A stretch of DNA of 64,000 bases from Harenicola maris. GTDB taxonomy: Bacteria > Pseudomonadota > Alphaproteobacteria > Rhodobacterales > Rhodobacteraceae. The stretch lies in assembly GCA_018524345.1 (NCBI GenBank), contig JADQAZ010000002.1, positions 1,164,672 to 1,228,671 of the forward strand, read 5' to 3'. The translations under genes and the position numbers were made by a program. Positions 34,103-43,072 of the stretch are shown piece by piece. The notes beneath the pieces are model-generated. The model was not told the origin of the DNA. It saw only the letters and a program-made list of their open reading frames with translations, and did not search any database. Position 1 is the stretch's first letter; each line of letters opens with the position of its first letter.

Positions 34103-34986
34103 CGGTAATGCACCTTTCGCTCGATGACCCAGACCTGCAGCGCGGTCAGCAGCAGTAGGGCGAGGAAAAACACCACGGTGATGGCGCTGGCATAGCCCGC
34201 TTTGAAATAGACGAAGCCCTCGCGGTAGAGCGCATAGACGATGGTGTCAGAGGCGAAGGCGGGGCCGCCCTTGGTCAGGGTCGCGACCGTTTCAAACACG
34301 CGAAAGGCGCTCGCGGCGGTCACGACCAGGACAAACAGGGTCGTCGGCCCCAGCATCGGCCAAGTGACCAGCCAGAAGCGCGACCAGCCGCCGGTGGCGC
34401 CGTCAACCTCGGCGGCGTCATAGAGCGCGGGCGGAATGGCGGCGAGCCCGGCGAGAAACAGCACCATGTTGTAGCCGACGCTTTGCCAGATGCCGATCGC
34501 GGAGAGGGTGTAGAGCACGAGGCCGCGGTCGCTGAGCCACAGGGGGGCGGGCAGGCCGAGTGCGCTCGACCATGTGTTGATTAGCCCCAGTGAGGGGTGC
34601 AGCAGCATCTGCCAGGATACCGCCATAGCGACCAGCGTGGCCGCAACCGGCAGGAAATACACGGCCTTGAGCACGTCAGACAGACGCGGCATGCTGCGCG
34701 CCAGCGCGTGGAGGCCCAAGGCCACCAGAAGGCCCAGCCCGACCGAAGCGGGAATGACGATCGCCACATAGGTCAGGGTGTTGAGGAGGGCGTTGCGCCC
34801 CAAGCGGGAGCCGAAGAGCTGTTCGAAATTGTCCAGCCCGACCCAGCCAAGGCCGGGTGCGCCGATCTGGTAGTTGGTGAAGGCCAGCAGAAAGACGACT
34901 GCGACCGGCAGGAAGACAAATATCACCAGCGCCAGCGTCGCCGGGGCGGTTAGCACAAGGCTGGTCAGACTTTCGCGGGGCCTCAC
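34099..34986 (-). CDS. ABC transporter permease, MalF/UgpA type
   Basis: The 295-residue protein has six membrane segments, the N-terminal TAPATLALVIFVFLPVAVVFLLAFTNY typical of UgpA/MalF-like permeases, and the EAA loop PPALYDAAEVDGATGGWSRFWLVTWPMLGPT. The start overlaps the stop of the ATPase gene by four bases, so expression is coupled. Confidence 0.9.
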   Translation of the reverse strand: MRPRESLTSLVLTAPATLALVIFVFLPVAVVFLLAFTNYQIGAPGLGWVGLDNFEQLFGSRLGRNALLNTLTYVAIVIPASVGLGLLVALGLHALARSMPRLSDVLKAVYFLPVAATLVAMAVSWQMLLHPSLGLINTWSSALGLPAPLWLSDRGLVLYTLSAIGIWQSVGYNMVLFLAGLAAIPPALYDAAEVDGATGGWSRFWLVTWPMLGPTTLFVLVVTAASAFRVFETVATLTKGGPAFASDTIVYALYREGFVYFKAGYASAITVVFFLALLLLTALQVWVIERKVHYR

Positions 34987-36101
34987 GCTGCGATCTCCTT
35001 GCGGATGCCGGTGGCGGCGTCAAAGCAATGCAGTCGCGCCGCGGGGGCGGCAAAGCGCATTTTGCTGCCTTGGGGCGGCAAGGGTGCGGAGCCATCGGTG
35101 ACGGCCAGCAGTTCAGCGCCGCTGTCACTGCGCAGGTGCAGCAGGGTTTCTTCGCCGTGAAAGGCGGCGCATTGCAGCGTGGCGCTGAGCGGGCCCTTGG
35201 GGTCGATGTGCAGAGCCTCGGGGCGGATGCCGATGTCGTCCTGCGCGCCGCGGGGGTGCAGGGATGCGGCCTCGGGGCCGGGAGAAAAGATGTTCATCCG
35301 GTGCGCGCCGATAAAGCGGGCGACCTCGCGGGTGGCGGGCCGATGATAGATGTCTGCCGCCGGGGCGCATTGGGCAACCCGCCCCGCAATCATCACCGCG
35401 ATGCGGTCGGCCATCGACAGCGCATCCGCTTGATCGTGGGTGACCAGCAAAAAGGCGTGGCCGGTGCGGCGGTGCAGGTCGCGGATTTCTTCGCGGGTTG
35501 TGTGACGCAGAGCGGTGTCGAGGTTCGACAGCGGCTCATCCAGCAAAAAGGCCGAGGGATCGCGCACCAAGGCGCGGGCCAGAGCCACGCGCTGTTGTTG
35601 ACCGCCGGACAATTGGCCCGGTTTACGGTCCAGCAGCCCGTCGAGGCGCAGCATCTGCGCGACGCTTTGGGTGCGGCTGTTGATTGCGGCCTCTGTCTCG
35701 CGGGTCTTTGCGCTGAGTAGGGCCGCGCCGGGTAGGCGTGCGGCGGCGCTGAGAAGCGCTTGGCGCAGGGGGGTGGCGATGTTCTGGCGGACGGTCAGGT
35801 GCGGATATAGGGCATAGCTTTGGAACATCAGTGCGATGTTGCGCGCGGCGGGGCGCAGGTCGGTTACGTCAACGCCGCCCATCAACACTTGGCCGCTGCT
35901 TGGTCGTTCCAGCCCCGCCAGCATCCGCAGGGTCGTGGATTTGCCGGAGCCGGAGGCGCCGAGCAGGGCCACAAATTCACCTGCGTAAAGGTCCAGTGAG
36001 AAATCCGAGACGACCTCGGCCTCGCCAAAGCGCTTGCTGACGCCGCGGAGCGACAGGGCGGGCAGATCGGTGTGAGGTGCGGATTGTAAGATATCGTTCA
36101 T
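34983..36101 (-). CDS. ABC transporter ATPase, CUT1/UgpC-MalK type
   Basis: The 372-residue ATPase has Walker A GASGSGKST, signature LSGGQQQR, Walker B FLLDEPLSNLD and the C-terminal regulatory OB-like domain of the MalK family. Between the Q loop and the signature it carries about 18 extra residues (around LLSAAARLPGAALLSA) compared with MalK, a variant I recall from some sugar importers. It starts one base from the LOG-like gene and leads the transporter genes. Confidence 0.92.
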   Translation of the reverse strand: MNDILQSAPHTDLPALSLRGVSKRFGEAEVVSDFSLDLYAGEFVALLGASGSGKSTTLRMLAGLERPSSGQVLMGGVDVTDLRPAARNIALMFQSYALYPHLTVRQNIATPLRQALLSAAARLPGAALLSAKTRETEAAINSRTQSVAQMLRLDGLLDRKPGQLSGGQQQRVALARALVRDPSAFLLDEPLSNLDTALRHTTREEIRDLHRRTGHAFLLVTHDQADALSMADRIAVMIAGRVAQCAPAADIYHRPATREVARFIGAHRMNIFSPGPEAASLHPRGAQDDIGIRPEALHIDPKGPLSATLQCAAFHGEETLLHLRSDSGAELLAVTDGSAPLPPQGSKMRFAAPAARLHCFDAATGIRKEIAA

Positions 36102-36102
36102 A

Positions 36103-36750
36103 TCAATCGGCCTGGATCACCGGCAGGCTCATGAGCAGTCTGCTCAGGGCTGCCTCGGCGGCGGCTGCGGCGTCGGGGGTGTGTTGCACGCCCTCTAGCT
36201 GTGCGGCATCGGCCACACCGATCACCGGCTTGTTGAAATGCAGGCCATAGGCAACCTCGGTCAGGGTGCCCGGCGAATTTCCGACGGCCACCAGAACCCG
36301 CGCAGCGCGCACGATGATGATGTTGCGGGCCTCGTTCAGCCCGGTGGTGAGCGGCACCGCGACGTAAGCGTTGGCCTCTTGCGGATCGGTGCCGGGCAGA
36401 ATGCCGATCGGCAGTCCGCCCGCCCTATGTGTGCCTTTGCAGGCGGCTTCCATAACGCCGCTGCGGCCGCCGCAGATCACGGTCAGCCCCAACGCGCCAA
36501 AGGCGGCACCGAGGGCCTCGGCGGCTTCGATCTGTTCGGGGGTGGCATTGCGCGGGCCGATGATGCCGACGACCAATTGCTGCAACGGGCGGGTTCGTGC
36601 GAGATCTTTCAGGGCTTGGGAGGCGGTGACCGGGGTGGTGCCTTCTGTGGTCGCCGCACCTTTGCTGCGCCATGCCCATTGAGTGCTGCACAGTTCATTC
36701 TGGCCAAGAAAAAAACGTCCATCTTTGCTTTGGGAGAGGTTTTCTTGCAT
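36103..36750 (-). CDS. TIGR00725/LOG-like nucleotide-binding fold protein
   Basis: The 215-residue protein has the Rossmann-like SLOG core: VVGIIGPRNATPEQIEAAEALG, TVICGGRSGVMEAACKGTHRAGG, then LPGTDPQEANAYV and LVAVGNSPGTLTEVAYGL, matching the family often called lysine-decarboxylase-like. Relatives bind or cleave nucleotides; this branch has no proven reaction. The first 45 residues are an extra extension. The ATG at 36750 has CAGGA before it; a TTG at 36789 is the longest option. It heads the ABC operon opposite deoR, which is unusual. Confidence 0.82.
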   Translation of the reverse strand: MQENLSQSKDGRFFLGQNELCSTQWAWRSKGAATTEGTTPVTASQALKDLARTRPLQQLVVGIIGPRNATPEQIEAAEALGAAFGALGLTVICGGRSGVMEAACKGTHRAGGLPIGILPGTDPQEANAYVAVPLTTGLNEARNIIIVRAARVLVAVGNSPGTLTEVAYGLHFNKPVIGVADAAQLEGVQHTPDAAAAAEAALSRLLMSLPVIQAD

Positions 36751-36768
36751 TGTCCTGTGCTTTCTTTC

Positions 36769-36807
36769 GTGTAAGATTTCTTCCATCAAATGATATATAA
36801 TTTACAC
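36769..36807. promoter_or_regulatory. Spaced inverted repeat in the divergent promoter
   Basis: GTGTAA (36769-36774) and TTACAC (36802-36807) flank an AT-rich block between the LOG-like and deoR genes. This would suit a dimeric or tetrameric DeoR-type repressor controlling both directions. Confidence 0.4.
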
Positions 36808-36813
36808 AGTTTT

Positions 36814-37545
36814 ATGACAGATACACAGACCACCCCTAATTTATCGCCACGACAGGCCGTGGTTCTGAGCCGCGTTCTTGGATCCGGCTTTGTGACCATT
36901 GAGGCGCTGGCCGAAGAGTTTGGCGTCTCGGCGCAGACGGTGCGTCGCGACATTATCACCCTTTCGGAAAAGGGCCTGTTGCAGCGTTTTCACGGCGGTG
37001 CTGGCCCGGTGGGGGCGGCTGAATCCGCGCGGCTGGACCATGCGGCCAAGCGCGACGTGGCGAAGCCGGAAAAGCATTTGGTCGGCGCGCGCGCCGCAGC
37101 CATCATCCCGGACGGGGCCAGCGTTTTTTTGGACGTGGGCACGACCATCGAGTGCTGCGCTGCACGATTGGCGCAGCGCAAGGGCTTTCGGATCTTCACC
37201 ACCAGCATCCGCACGGCGCTGTTGTTCGACCCCGAGGCGCATGAGGTCAATGTCATCGGCGGGCGGCTTTCGGGTAGGGACGGATCGCTGACCGGCGAGG
37301 AGGTCATCCTGCGTCTGAACGACCTTCGGATCGACGTTGCCCTGATCGCCTGCTCCGCGGTGGACGACACCGAGCGGGTGATGGATTTCAACACGTCAAA
37401 GATAGCGGTCAAGAAGGCGGCAATGAATGCTGCGGCGGCCTCCTATCTGCTGTGCACGACGAGCAAGTTCGGGCGGACCGCTCTTGCGACGATCGCTCCG
37501 ATGAGCCGTTTTCAGTCGATCATCACCGAGGTGGAAACGTCATAG
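36814..37545 (+). CDS. DeoR/GlpR-family regulator
   Basis: The 243-residue protein has the DeoR winged helix (FVTIEALAEEFGVSAQTVRRDIITLSEKGLLQRFHGGA) and a DeoRC sensor domain with FLDVGTTIECCAARL and LRIDVALIACSAVDD. Such repressors sense phosphorylated sugars. It is transcribed away from the ABC importer and probably controls it. The ATG at 36814 is preferred since the family start follows at once; an in-frame ATG at 36790 lies inside the putative operator. Confidence 0.9.
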   Translation: MTDTQTTPNLSPRQAVVLSRVLGSGFVTIEALAEEFGVSAQTVRRDIITLSEKGLLQRFHGGAGPVGAAESARLDHAAKRDVAKPEKHLVGARAAAIIPDGASVFLDVGTTIECCAARLAQRKGFRIFTTSIRTALLFDPEAHEVNVIGGRLSGRDGSLTGEEVILRLNDLRIDVALIACSAVDDTERVMDFNTSKIAVKKAAMNAAAASYLLCTTSKFGRTALATIAPMSRFQSIITEVETS

Positions 37546-37587
37546 GGCCGAAGGCATTTTGCATCGGTTTTCTCGGGCCAATGTCAT

Positions 37588-37604
37588 GCCGATCTATAAT
37601 CGGC
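37588..37604. terminator. Small inverted repeat between convergent regulator genes
   Basis: GCCGAT-CTATA-ATCGGC lies between the ends of the DeoR and LacI genes. It has no T tract and could be a weak bidirectional terminator. Confidence 0.3.
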
Positions 37605-37690
37605 TATCCAAGGCCTATGTCAGCCTAGGTTGCCCGCAGGGAAATCCGCAGCAGGCCAAGCGGGGTTATCAAGGTGGCGGGGCGCAGAAG

Positions 37691-38737
37691 TCAGCCGGCC
37701 TTGTTTTTGATCCTAGCCAGTTCGCCAAGCGATATTTCTGGCTTCAGGATATGCAGTTTCTCCATTTTGGCAGCAGAATGTTCCACGGTTTCAAGGATCA
37801 TCCGTGCGGCTTGCTCGCCAATCTGTTTGCGTGCTGTGCGCGAGGTTGCGATCTTGCCGGGAAACCCCTCGAGGAGGCCCAGACCGTTAAAGCCCGCCAG
37901 AGCGACATCACCCGGGACGCTGATCCCTGCGGAAATGCAGTGACACAGGCCGCCAAACGCAAGGTCATCGTTGGAGAAGTAGATGCAATCAAGATCGGGC
38001 TGACGTTCCAGAAGGGCTGCCGTCAATTTGCGGCCGCAATCGACGGCAGAGCGCCCCGCCGCATCAACCTGCTGACTTGGTCCATCCACAATCTCGGCGA
38101 AGGCGAGGCCATGGTCGCGCAATGCGCTTTGGAAGCCTTGTTTGCGTTTTGCGGCCCTAAGATCCTTGTCGAGGTTGCGCCCCACGTAGCCGAAGCGCCG
38201 TAGGCCTGCCTCGAACAGGGCGACAGCAATATCATGGCCGGCCTCGCTGTGGGAAAATCCGACACAGGCGTCGACAGGATGGCCGTCGATATCCATGATC
38301 TGGACAACCGGAACCCCTGCGTCTTTTAGCAGCTGCCGGGTTTCGGGCGGTTGGTCAATTCCGGTCACGATCAACCCGGCAGGGCGCCAGGACAGCATGT
38401 TCCGCAGGGTTTCGTATTCCGTTTCGGGGTCGTAGTCGGTGACCCCAAAGACCGGCTGCAGCAAAGTGCCCTTTAGCGCATCGGTGACCCCGGCCATGAC
38501 CTGTGGAAACACGATGTTTGACAGGCTGGGCACCACGACGCCGATCAGGTCGGTGTGCTTGCTCGAGAGGGAAGAGGCGAACTGATTCCCGTAGTAGCCT
38601 ATCTGGCGCGCGGCCTGTTTGACCCGCTCGATGTTGGTCTGCGAGACGTCCTTGTCGCCGCGAAGCGCGCGCGAGGCTGTCATTTTGCTGACACCGGCGG
38701 CTGCTGCGACGTCGGCCAAAGTTTTTCTACTTTTCAT
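37691..38737 (-). CDS. LacI-family regulator of the tetronate cluster
   Basis: The 348-residue protein has the LacI helix-turn-helix (KTLADVAAAAGVSKMTASRALRG) with hinge helix, and a periplasmic-binding-like core with IGVVVPSLSNIVFPQVMAG and YFSNDDLAFGGL; it resembles GntR-like acid-sugar regulators. The ATG at 38737 has AAAAGGGG upstream. It diverges from the TRAP-otn operon, and the intervening region holds six operator-like units, so it almost surely represses that operon until the acid sugar binds. Confidence 0.9.
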   Translation of the reverse strand: MKSRKTLADVAAAAGVSKMTASRALRGDKDVSQTNIERVKQAARQIGYYGNQFASSLSSKHTDLIGVVVPSLSNIVFPQVMAGVTDALKGTLLQPVFGVTDYDPETEYETLRNMLSWRPAGLIVTGIDQPPETRQLLKDAGVPVVQIMDIDGHPVDACVGFSHSEAGHDIAVALFEAGLRRFGYVGRNLDKDLRAAKRKQGFQSALRDHGLAFAEIVDGPSQQVDAAGRSAVDCGRKLTAALLERQPDLDCIYFSNDDLAFGGLCHCISAGISVPGDVALAGFNGLGLLEGFPGKIATSRTARKQIGEQAARMILETVEHSAAKMEKLHILKPEISLGELARIKNKAG

Positions 38738-38862
38738 AGGCTTGCCCCCTTTTGTGCCTGTCGCCAGGTGGCTCATCGCCAGCAAAGACCAAGCCTCTAT
38801 TCACGCATCGGCATCGTGAAGTCGACGGCGAAGTGTTGACAGCTTAGGGCAGATCGGGCACT

Positions 38863-38934
38863 GGTATCAATACCGGTATCGATACCGGTATCGATACCGG
38901 TATCGTTACCAACGTCGTTACCAGGTGCGATACC
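38863..38934. promoter_or_regulatory. Array of six 12-bp palindromic operator-like units
   Basis: Six head-to-tail units of exactly 12 bp occupy 72 bp: GGTATCAATACC, then GGTATCGATACC twice, GGTATCGTTACC, AACGTCGTTACC and AGGTGCGATACC. The core units are perfect palindromes with a central CG, the form bound by LacI-family dimers; the joined units are also palindromic in the other register (GATACCGGTATC). The array lies between the LacI gene and the TRAP receptor gene, 88 bp before the latter. Confidence 0.85.
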
Positions 38935-39021
38935 AGGTGATTAATCCGGGCATAGCCGTGGTTTCGGAGGAGACCGCGAACAACAGAAAACCGGCGCTGT
39001 TCCAGCGCTGTGGGAGGAACC

Positions 39022-40056
39022 ATGACACAGACCACTTTCAAATCGCTTGTCCTGAGTGGCATCGTTGCCGCATCGACGCTCTGCGCGAGCACCGCCTTGG
39101 CGCAGGATTACCAATGGACATTCCAGACCTCGGCGCAGGCCGGGGACAACTTTTTCCCAATCGAGGAGGACTGGGCTGATCGCGTTAATGAGCTGTCCGG
39201 CGGCCGCATCGAAATCACTGTCGTGCCCGTGGGCACCGTGGTGGCGCACAACGAAACGCTCGACGCGGTAGGGGCGGGCATTCTGCAGGGCCACATCACG
39301 GACCCCTCCTACTTCTCGGGCAAGGATCCGGCCTTTGCGATGTTGGGTAACCTTGTCGGCGCATGGTCTGCGCCTGAGCAAATGTTCGACTACATGGAGA
39401 ACGGTGGTGGTAAGGCGCTCTTTAACGAGCTGGTAAACCCTTATGGCCTGCAGTTCCTTGGTGCATCTGCAACGGGTGTTGAGGCTTTCCTGTCAACGGT
39501 TCCGATTCACGGTGTTGATGACCTGCAGGGCATCAAGATGCGCGCGCCGGAAGGTATGGTTCAGGAAGTCTTTGCCGCGGCTGGCGCATCGCCAGTCAAC
39601 CTGCCCGGCTCCGAAGTTTACACTTCGCTGGAAAAAGGCGTCATTGATGCGGCGGATTACACCGTATTTTCGACCAACCATGCACAGGGTATGCACGAGT
39701 TCGCCAAGTATCCGCTGTATCCCGGTTTCCATTCCATGCCTGTGATCGAAGTGTCGATCAACAAGGACATCTATGACGGTCTGCCCGAAGACCTTCAGAC
39801 CATTCTGAACGAGTCTGTTTCCGTATTTGCGCGCGATATGGTCAGCCAGCTGGACGTGCAGAATGAAGTCGCCGTTGCAGAAGCGATGGCTGATCCAGAC
39901 ATCACCGTGATCAACTGGTCCGACGAAGAGCGCGCGCGGTTCCGCGGCATCGCGAAATCGCAGTGGGCCAATTGGGCGGAGCGTTCCGAGATGGCTGGCA
40001 AAGCCTATGAGAGCGTCACGACATACCTCACCGAGGCCGGCCTTTTGGCCGAATAA
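39022..40056 (+). CDS. TRAP solute-binding protein for a four-carbon acid sugar
   Basis: The 344-residue receptor has a signal peptide ending STALAQ and DctP-family text, including VDDLQGIKMRAPEGMVQEVFAAAGASPVNLPGSEVYTSLEKGVIDAADY with the ligand-binding Arg. The ATG at 39022 follows GGGAGGAA. Genes downstream for L-threonate-type catabolism make threonate or erythronate the likely ligand. A hairpin follows the stop. Confidence 0.9.
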   Translation: MTQTTFKSLVLSGIVAASTLCASTALAQDYQWTFQTSAQAGDNFFPIEEDWADRVNELSGGRIEITVVPVGTVVAHNETLDAVGAGILQGHITDPSYFSGKDPAFAMLGNLVGAWSAPEQMFDYMENGGGKALFNELVNPYGLQFLGASATGVEAFLSTVPIHGVDDLQGIKMRAPEGMVQEVFAAAGASPVNLPGSEVYTSLEKGVIDAADYTVFSTNHAQGMHEFAKYPLYPGFHSMPVIEVSINKDIYDGLPEDLQTILNESVSVFARDMVSQLDVQNEVAVAEAMADPDITVINWSDEERARFRGIAKSQWANWAERSEMAGKAYESVTTYLTEAGLLAE

Positions 40057-40076
40057 CACGCGGCATTTGCAGCGTC

Positions 40077-40104
40077 GCGAGGGGGCTGGTTCTGGCCCCT
40101 TCGC
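40077..40104 (+). terminator. Hairpin between TRAP receptor and permease genes
   Basis: GCGAGGGGGC pairs with GCCCCTTCGC (one G-T wobble) around an eight-base loop, 20 bp after the receptor stop; CCGTCCTTATT follows. It is terminator-like but with a weak T tract. Confidence 0.6.
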
Positions 40105-40137
40105 CCGTCCTTATTGCTCACGTTCCGGGAGGGGACC

Positions 40138-42153
40138 ATGGTACAACATGAAACGGCGATGACCGAAGCCGAAGTCGATGCGCAGCTTGAAGCGCTCAAA
40201 AAGGTCCATGAAGAAGACAGTGCTGGCCCTCAGAATGCTCTGGATCGCGGCATTGTCACGGTGGGGACCGCCTTTAGTTTTCTGTTTGCCATCGCAACAG
40301 TGATTTCCCTTTACGAGATCGTTGTGCGGTATTTCTTTAATGCCCCCACGATTTGGGCCCACGAAACAGTTATTGCGCTGATTGCGGCGTGTTATCTGTA
40401 CGGCGGGATGCAGTGTCTGGCGGCAGACAAGCATATCCGTATCGGGTTGATCTATTTCGGCACCAGTGGCGGCACACGCAGGCTTCTGGACGTTGTGAAC
40501 GGTTTGCTTGCCCTGTTTTTCGCCGTTGCAATTGCCTATGCGGCCTACACGATGGTGGAAAAGTCGTGGTGGACGCCGCAGGGCGATGTGCGCCTTGAGC
40601 GATCGGGTTCGGCGTGGAACCCCATAACGCCAGCCATTATCAAAATGATGCTGCTGATCACTGCGATCGTTTTGGCAGTTCAGTCCTTGGGTCATATTTG
40701 GACCGCTTGGAAGGGCACCGGATATCGCCAAAGCGCCGGCGAAACGCCAAGCAAATGGGCTATCATCGGTATCGGGGTCGTTTTCGCGATCCTTACAGTC
40801 GGCGGTTACTTGTTGTTTTCCGAAGGTCGGAACCTTGGCATTCAGACAGGGTCACTGTTGCTTGTCGGCTCGATCATGGTGCTGATCCTGACGGGTATCC
40901 CATTGGCCTTTGTCACCGGGTTGATTGCGATCCTGTTCACGATTGCTTGGTTCGGGCCGTCGGGCGTGCCTTTGGTATCGAGCCGGATCTATTCCTTCGT
41001 GAATGAATACGTCCTCGTGGCCATTCCGATGTTTGTCTTGATGGCGTCTCTTCTTGACCGTTCGGGCATGGCGCGGGATCTGTATGATGCGATGCGCCTT
41101 GTGGCTGGTCGCATCAAGGGCGGGGTCGCGGTGCAAACACTGGTTGCAGCCGTGTTCCTTGCATCGATTTCCGGCATTATTGGCGGCGAGATCGTTCTTC
41201 TGGGCCTGATCGCGCTGCCGCAGATGCTGCGGCTTGGCTATAACCGCGCGCTGGCCATTGGCACGGTTTGTGCGGGTGGCTCGCTTGGCACGATGATCCC
41301 GCCGTCGATTGTTCTGATCGTTTACGGGCTTACCGCCAGCGTTTCCATCGGCGATCTGTTCCTTGCAACGGTCACACCGGGCCTGATGCTGGCTTCGTTC
41401 TATATCATCTACATTCTTATCCGCTGTTACGCGAACCCCGAGATGGGCCCGCCGATTTCGGACGAGGAGCTTAATATCCCAATGGCCGAGAAATTGCGCA
41501 AGATGCGGGGTGTGATCCTGCCGGTTGGCGTGGCGGTGACTGTGTTGGGTTCGATCTATGGTGGCATCGCCTCTGTTACTGAAGCCGCCGCTATGGGTGT
41601 TGTCGGTGTGTTCCTTTCGGCAGCTGTTCGGGGCGAGGTGACTTGGATCCTTATCCGCGACAGCCTGAAACAGACGCTTGAGACCTGCGGCATGATCATC
41701 TGGATCGGCCTTGGCGCGGCGGCTTTGGTGGGGGTCTATAACCTGATGGGTGGCAACCGGTTCATCGAGAGCACCATCCTTGACAGTGGGGCGTCACCAA
41801 TTGTGATCGTGTTGATCATGATGGGTATTCTTGTGGTCCTGGGCCTGTTTATGGATTGGATCGGCATCGCATTGCTGACCATGCCGATCTTTGTGCCGAT
41901 TATTATCAAGCTGGGCATGGATCCTGTGTGGTTCGGCATTCTGTTTGCGATGAACATGCAGGTCAGCTACCTCTCGCCGCCTTTTGGCCCTGCTGCCTTT
42001 TACCTGAAATCTGTTGCGCCCAAGGACATGAGCTTGTCCGAGATCTTTCGCGCGCTGATCCCCTTTATCTGCATCCAAGTCGTCGCGCTTGCTATCGTGC
42101 TGTTCTTCCCTGACGTCGCACTTTGGCTGCCGAACTGGGTGAAAGGAGACTAA
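40138..42153 (+). CDS. Fused TRAP permease (DctQ-DctM in one chain)
   Basis: The 671-residue protein joins a DctQ-like part (about 35-205, with IVVRYFFNAPTIWAHETVIALIAACYLYGGMQCLAADKHIRI-type sequence) to a full DctM part (about 240-665, with GNRALAIGTVCAGGSLGTMIPPS-like motif). Such QM fusions are known. The ATG at 40138 has GGGAGGGG before it. It transports the acid sugar bound by the preceding receptor. Two bases short of the next start, it is tightly linked to ltnD. Confidence 0.92.
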   Translation: MVQHETAMTEAEVDAQLEALKKVHEEDSAGPQNALDRGIVTVGTAFSFLFAIATVISLYEIVVRYFFNAPTIWAHETVIALIAACYLYGGMQCLAADKHIRIGLIYFGTSGGTRRLLDVVNGLLALFFAVAIAYAAYTMVEKSWWTPQGDVRLERSGSAWNPITPAIIKMMLLITAIVLAVQSLGHIWTAWKGTGYRQSAGETPSKWAIIGIGVVFAILTVGGYLLFSEGRNLGIQTGSLLLVGSIMVLILTGIPLAFVTGLIAILFTIAWFGPSGVPLVSSRIYSFVNEYVLVAIPMFVLMASLLDRSGMARDLYDAMRLVAGRIKGGVAVQTLVAAVFLASISGIIGGEIVLLGLIALPQMLRLGYNRALAIGTVCAGGSLGTMIPPSIVLIVYGLTASVSIGDLFLATVTPGLMLASFYIIYILIRCYANPEMGPPISDEELNIPMAEKLRKMRGVILPVGVAVTVLGSIYGGIASVTEAAAMGVVGVFLSAAVRGEVTWILIRDSLKQTLETCGMIIWIGLGAAALVGVYNLMGGNRFIESTILDSGASPIVIVLIMMGILVVLGLFMDWIGIALLTMPIFVPIIIKLGMDPVWFGILFAMNMQVSYLSPPFGPAAFYLKSVAPKDMSLSEIFRALIPFICIQVVALAIVLFFPDVALWLPNWVKGD

Positions 42154-42154
42154 A

Positions 42155-43072
42155 ATGACCATCGATACCGAGAACTCTAGAAATGTCGCGATCATCGGCC
42201 TTGGGTCGATGGGCTATGGCATGGCCTCTTCGGCACTGCGTGACGGGCATCGGGTCTGGGGCGTTGATATCAACCCGGACCAGATCGCCAAGTTCAAAGC
42301 CGAGGGGGGGCAGGATGCTCCTCTCTCGGAGGTCGCAGAGACGCTGGATGTCATTGCGGTGGTGGTCTTGAACGCGGCCCAAACCGAAAGCGTTCTGTTC
42401 GGAGAGGACGGCATCGTGGCGAAGCTGAAACCCGGCGCGGTTGTGCTGGCCTGTGCGACCGTCCCTCCGGTCTTTGCCAAAGACATGGCCGCAAGGTGCG
42501 ATGAACGCGGCGTTCACTACCTTGATGCGCCGATTTCCGGGGGATCGCTCAAAGCCGCAAGCGGTCAGCTTTCGATCATGGCGTCCGGCTCGGCGCAGGC
42601 GTTCTCTGCCGCGCGCCCGCTGCTGGACAGTATCGCAGAAACGGTGTTCGAACTTGGCGATCAGGTCGGCGCCGGCAGCGCGATGAAGGCGGTGAACCAG
42701 CTTTTGGCTGGCGTCCATATCGCCACCATGGCCGAGGCCCTGACCTTTGGCATGACTCAAGGCGTGGCTCCTGAGACGTTTGTTGAAGTGATCAGTAAAT
42801 GCGCCGGAACCAGTTGGATGCTGGAGAACCGCGCGCCCCATATCGTGGCGGGGGACTACACGCCGCATAGTTCGGTCAACATCTGGCCCAAGGACCTTGG
42901 CATCGTGCTCGATATCGCAAAATCAGCGCAGTTCAGCGCACCTATCACTGCGGCGGCGCTTCAGCAGTTTATTGCGGCTGCCGGGATGGGGCATGGGCAG
43001 GAAGACGACGCAGCCGTCGCCAAGGTATATGCCCGCAACGCTGGATTGACCCTGCCGGGAGAAGACACATGA
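42155..43072 (+). CDS. ltnD: L-threonate dehydrogenase-type enzyme
   Basis: The 305-residue protein is a beta-hydroxyacid dehydrogenase: NAD site VAIIGLGSMGYGMASS, substrate loop LDAPISGGSLKAASGQLSIMASG and catalytic lysine in GAGSAMKAVNQLLAG. It matches the LtnD group, which oxidises C2 of threonate to 2-oxo-tetronate. Its place before otnK, otnC and otnI matches characterised acid-sugar gene clusters. Specificity for L-threonate or an erythronate isomer is inferred from context. Confidence 0.9.
   Translation: MTIDTENSRNVAIIGLGSMGYGMASSALRDGHRVWGVDINPDQIAKFKAEGGQDAPLSEVAETLDVIAVVVLNAAQTESVLFGEDGIVAKLKPGAVVLACATVPPVFAKDMAARCDERGVHYLDAPISGGSLKAASGQLSIMASGSAQAFSAARPLLDSIAETVFELGDQVGAGSAMKAVNQLLAGVHIATMAEALTFGMTQGVAPETFVEVISKCAGTSWMLENRAPHIVAGDYTPHSSVNIWPKDLGIVLDIAKSAQFSAPITAAALQQFIAAAGMGHGQEDDAAVAKVYARNAGLTLPGEDT

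Noticed and set aside
37559..38203. Plus-strand ORF of 214 residues opposite the LacI gene
   Set aside because: Antisense shadow of a clear LacI-family gene.
38863..38934. CRISPR-like repeat
   Set aside because: Units are 12 bp without spacers and lie in a divergent promoter with a LacI gene, so operator sites explain it.
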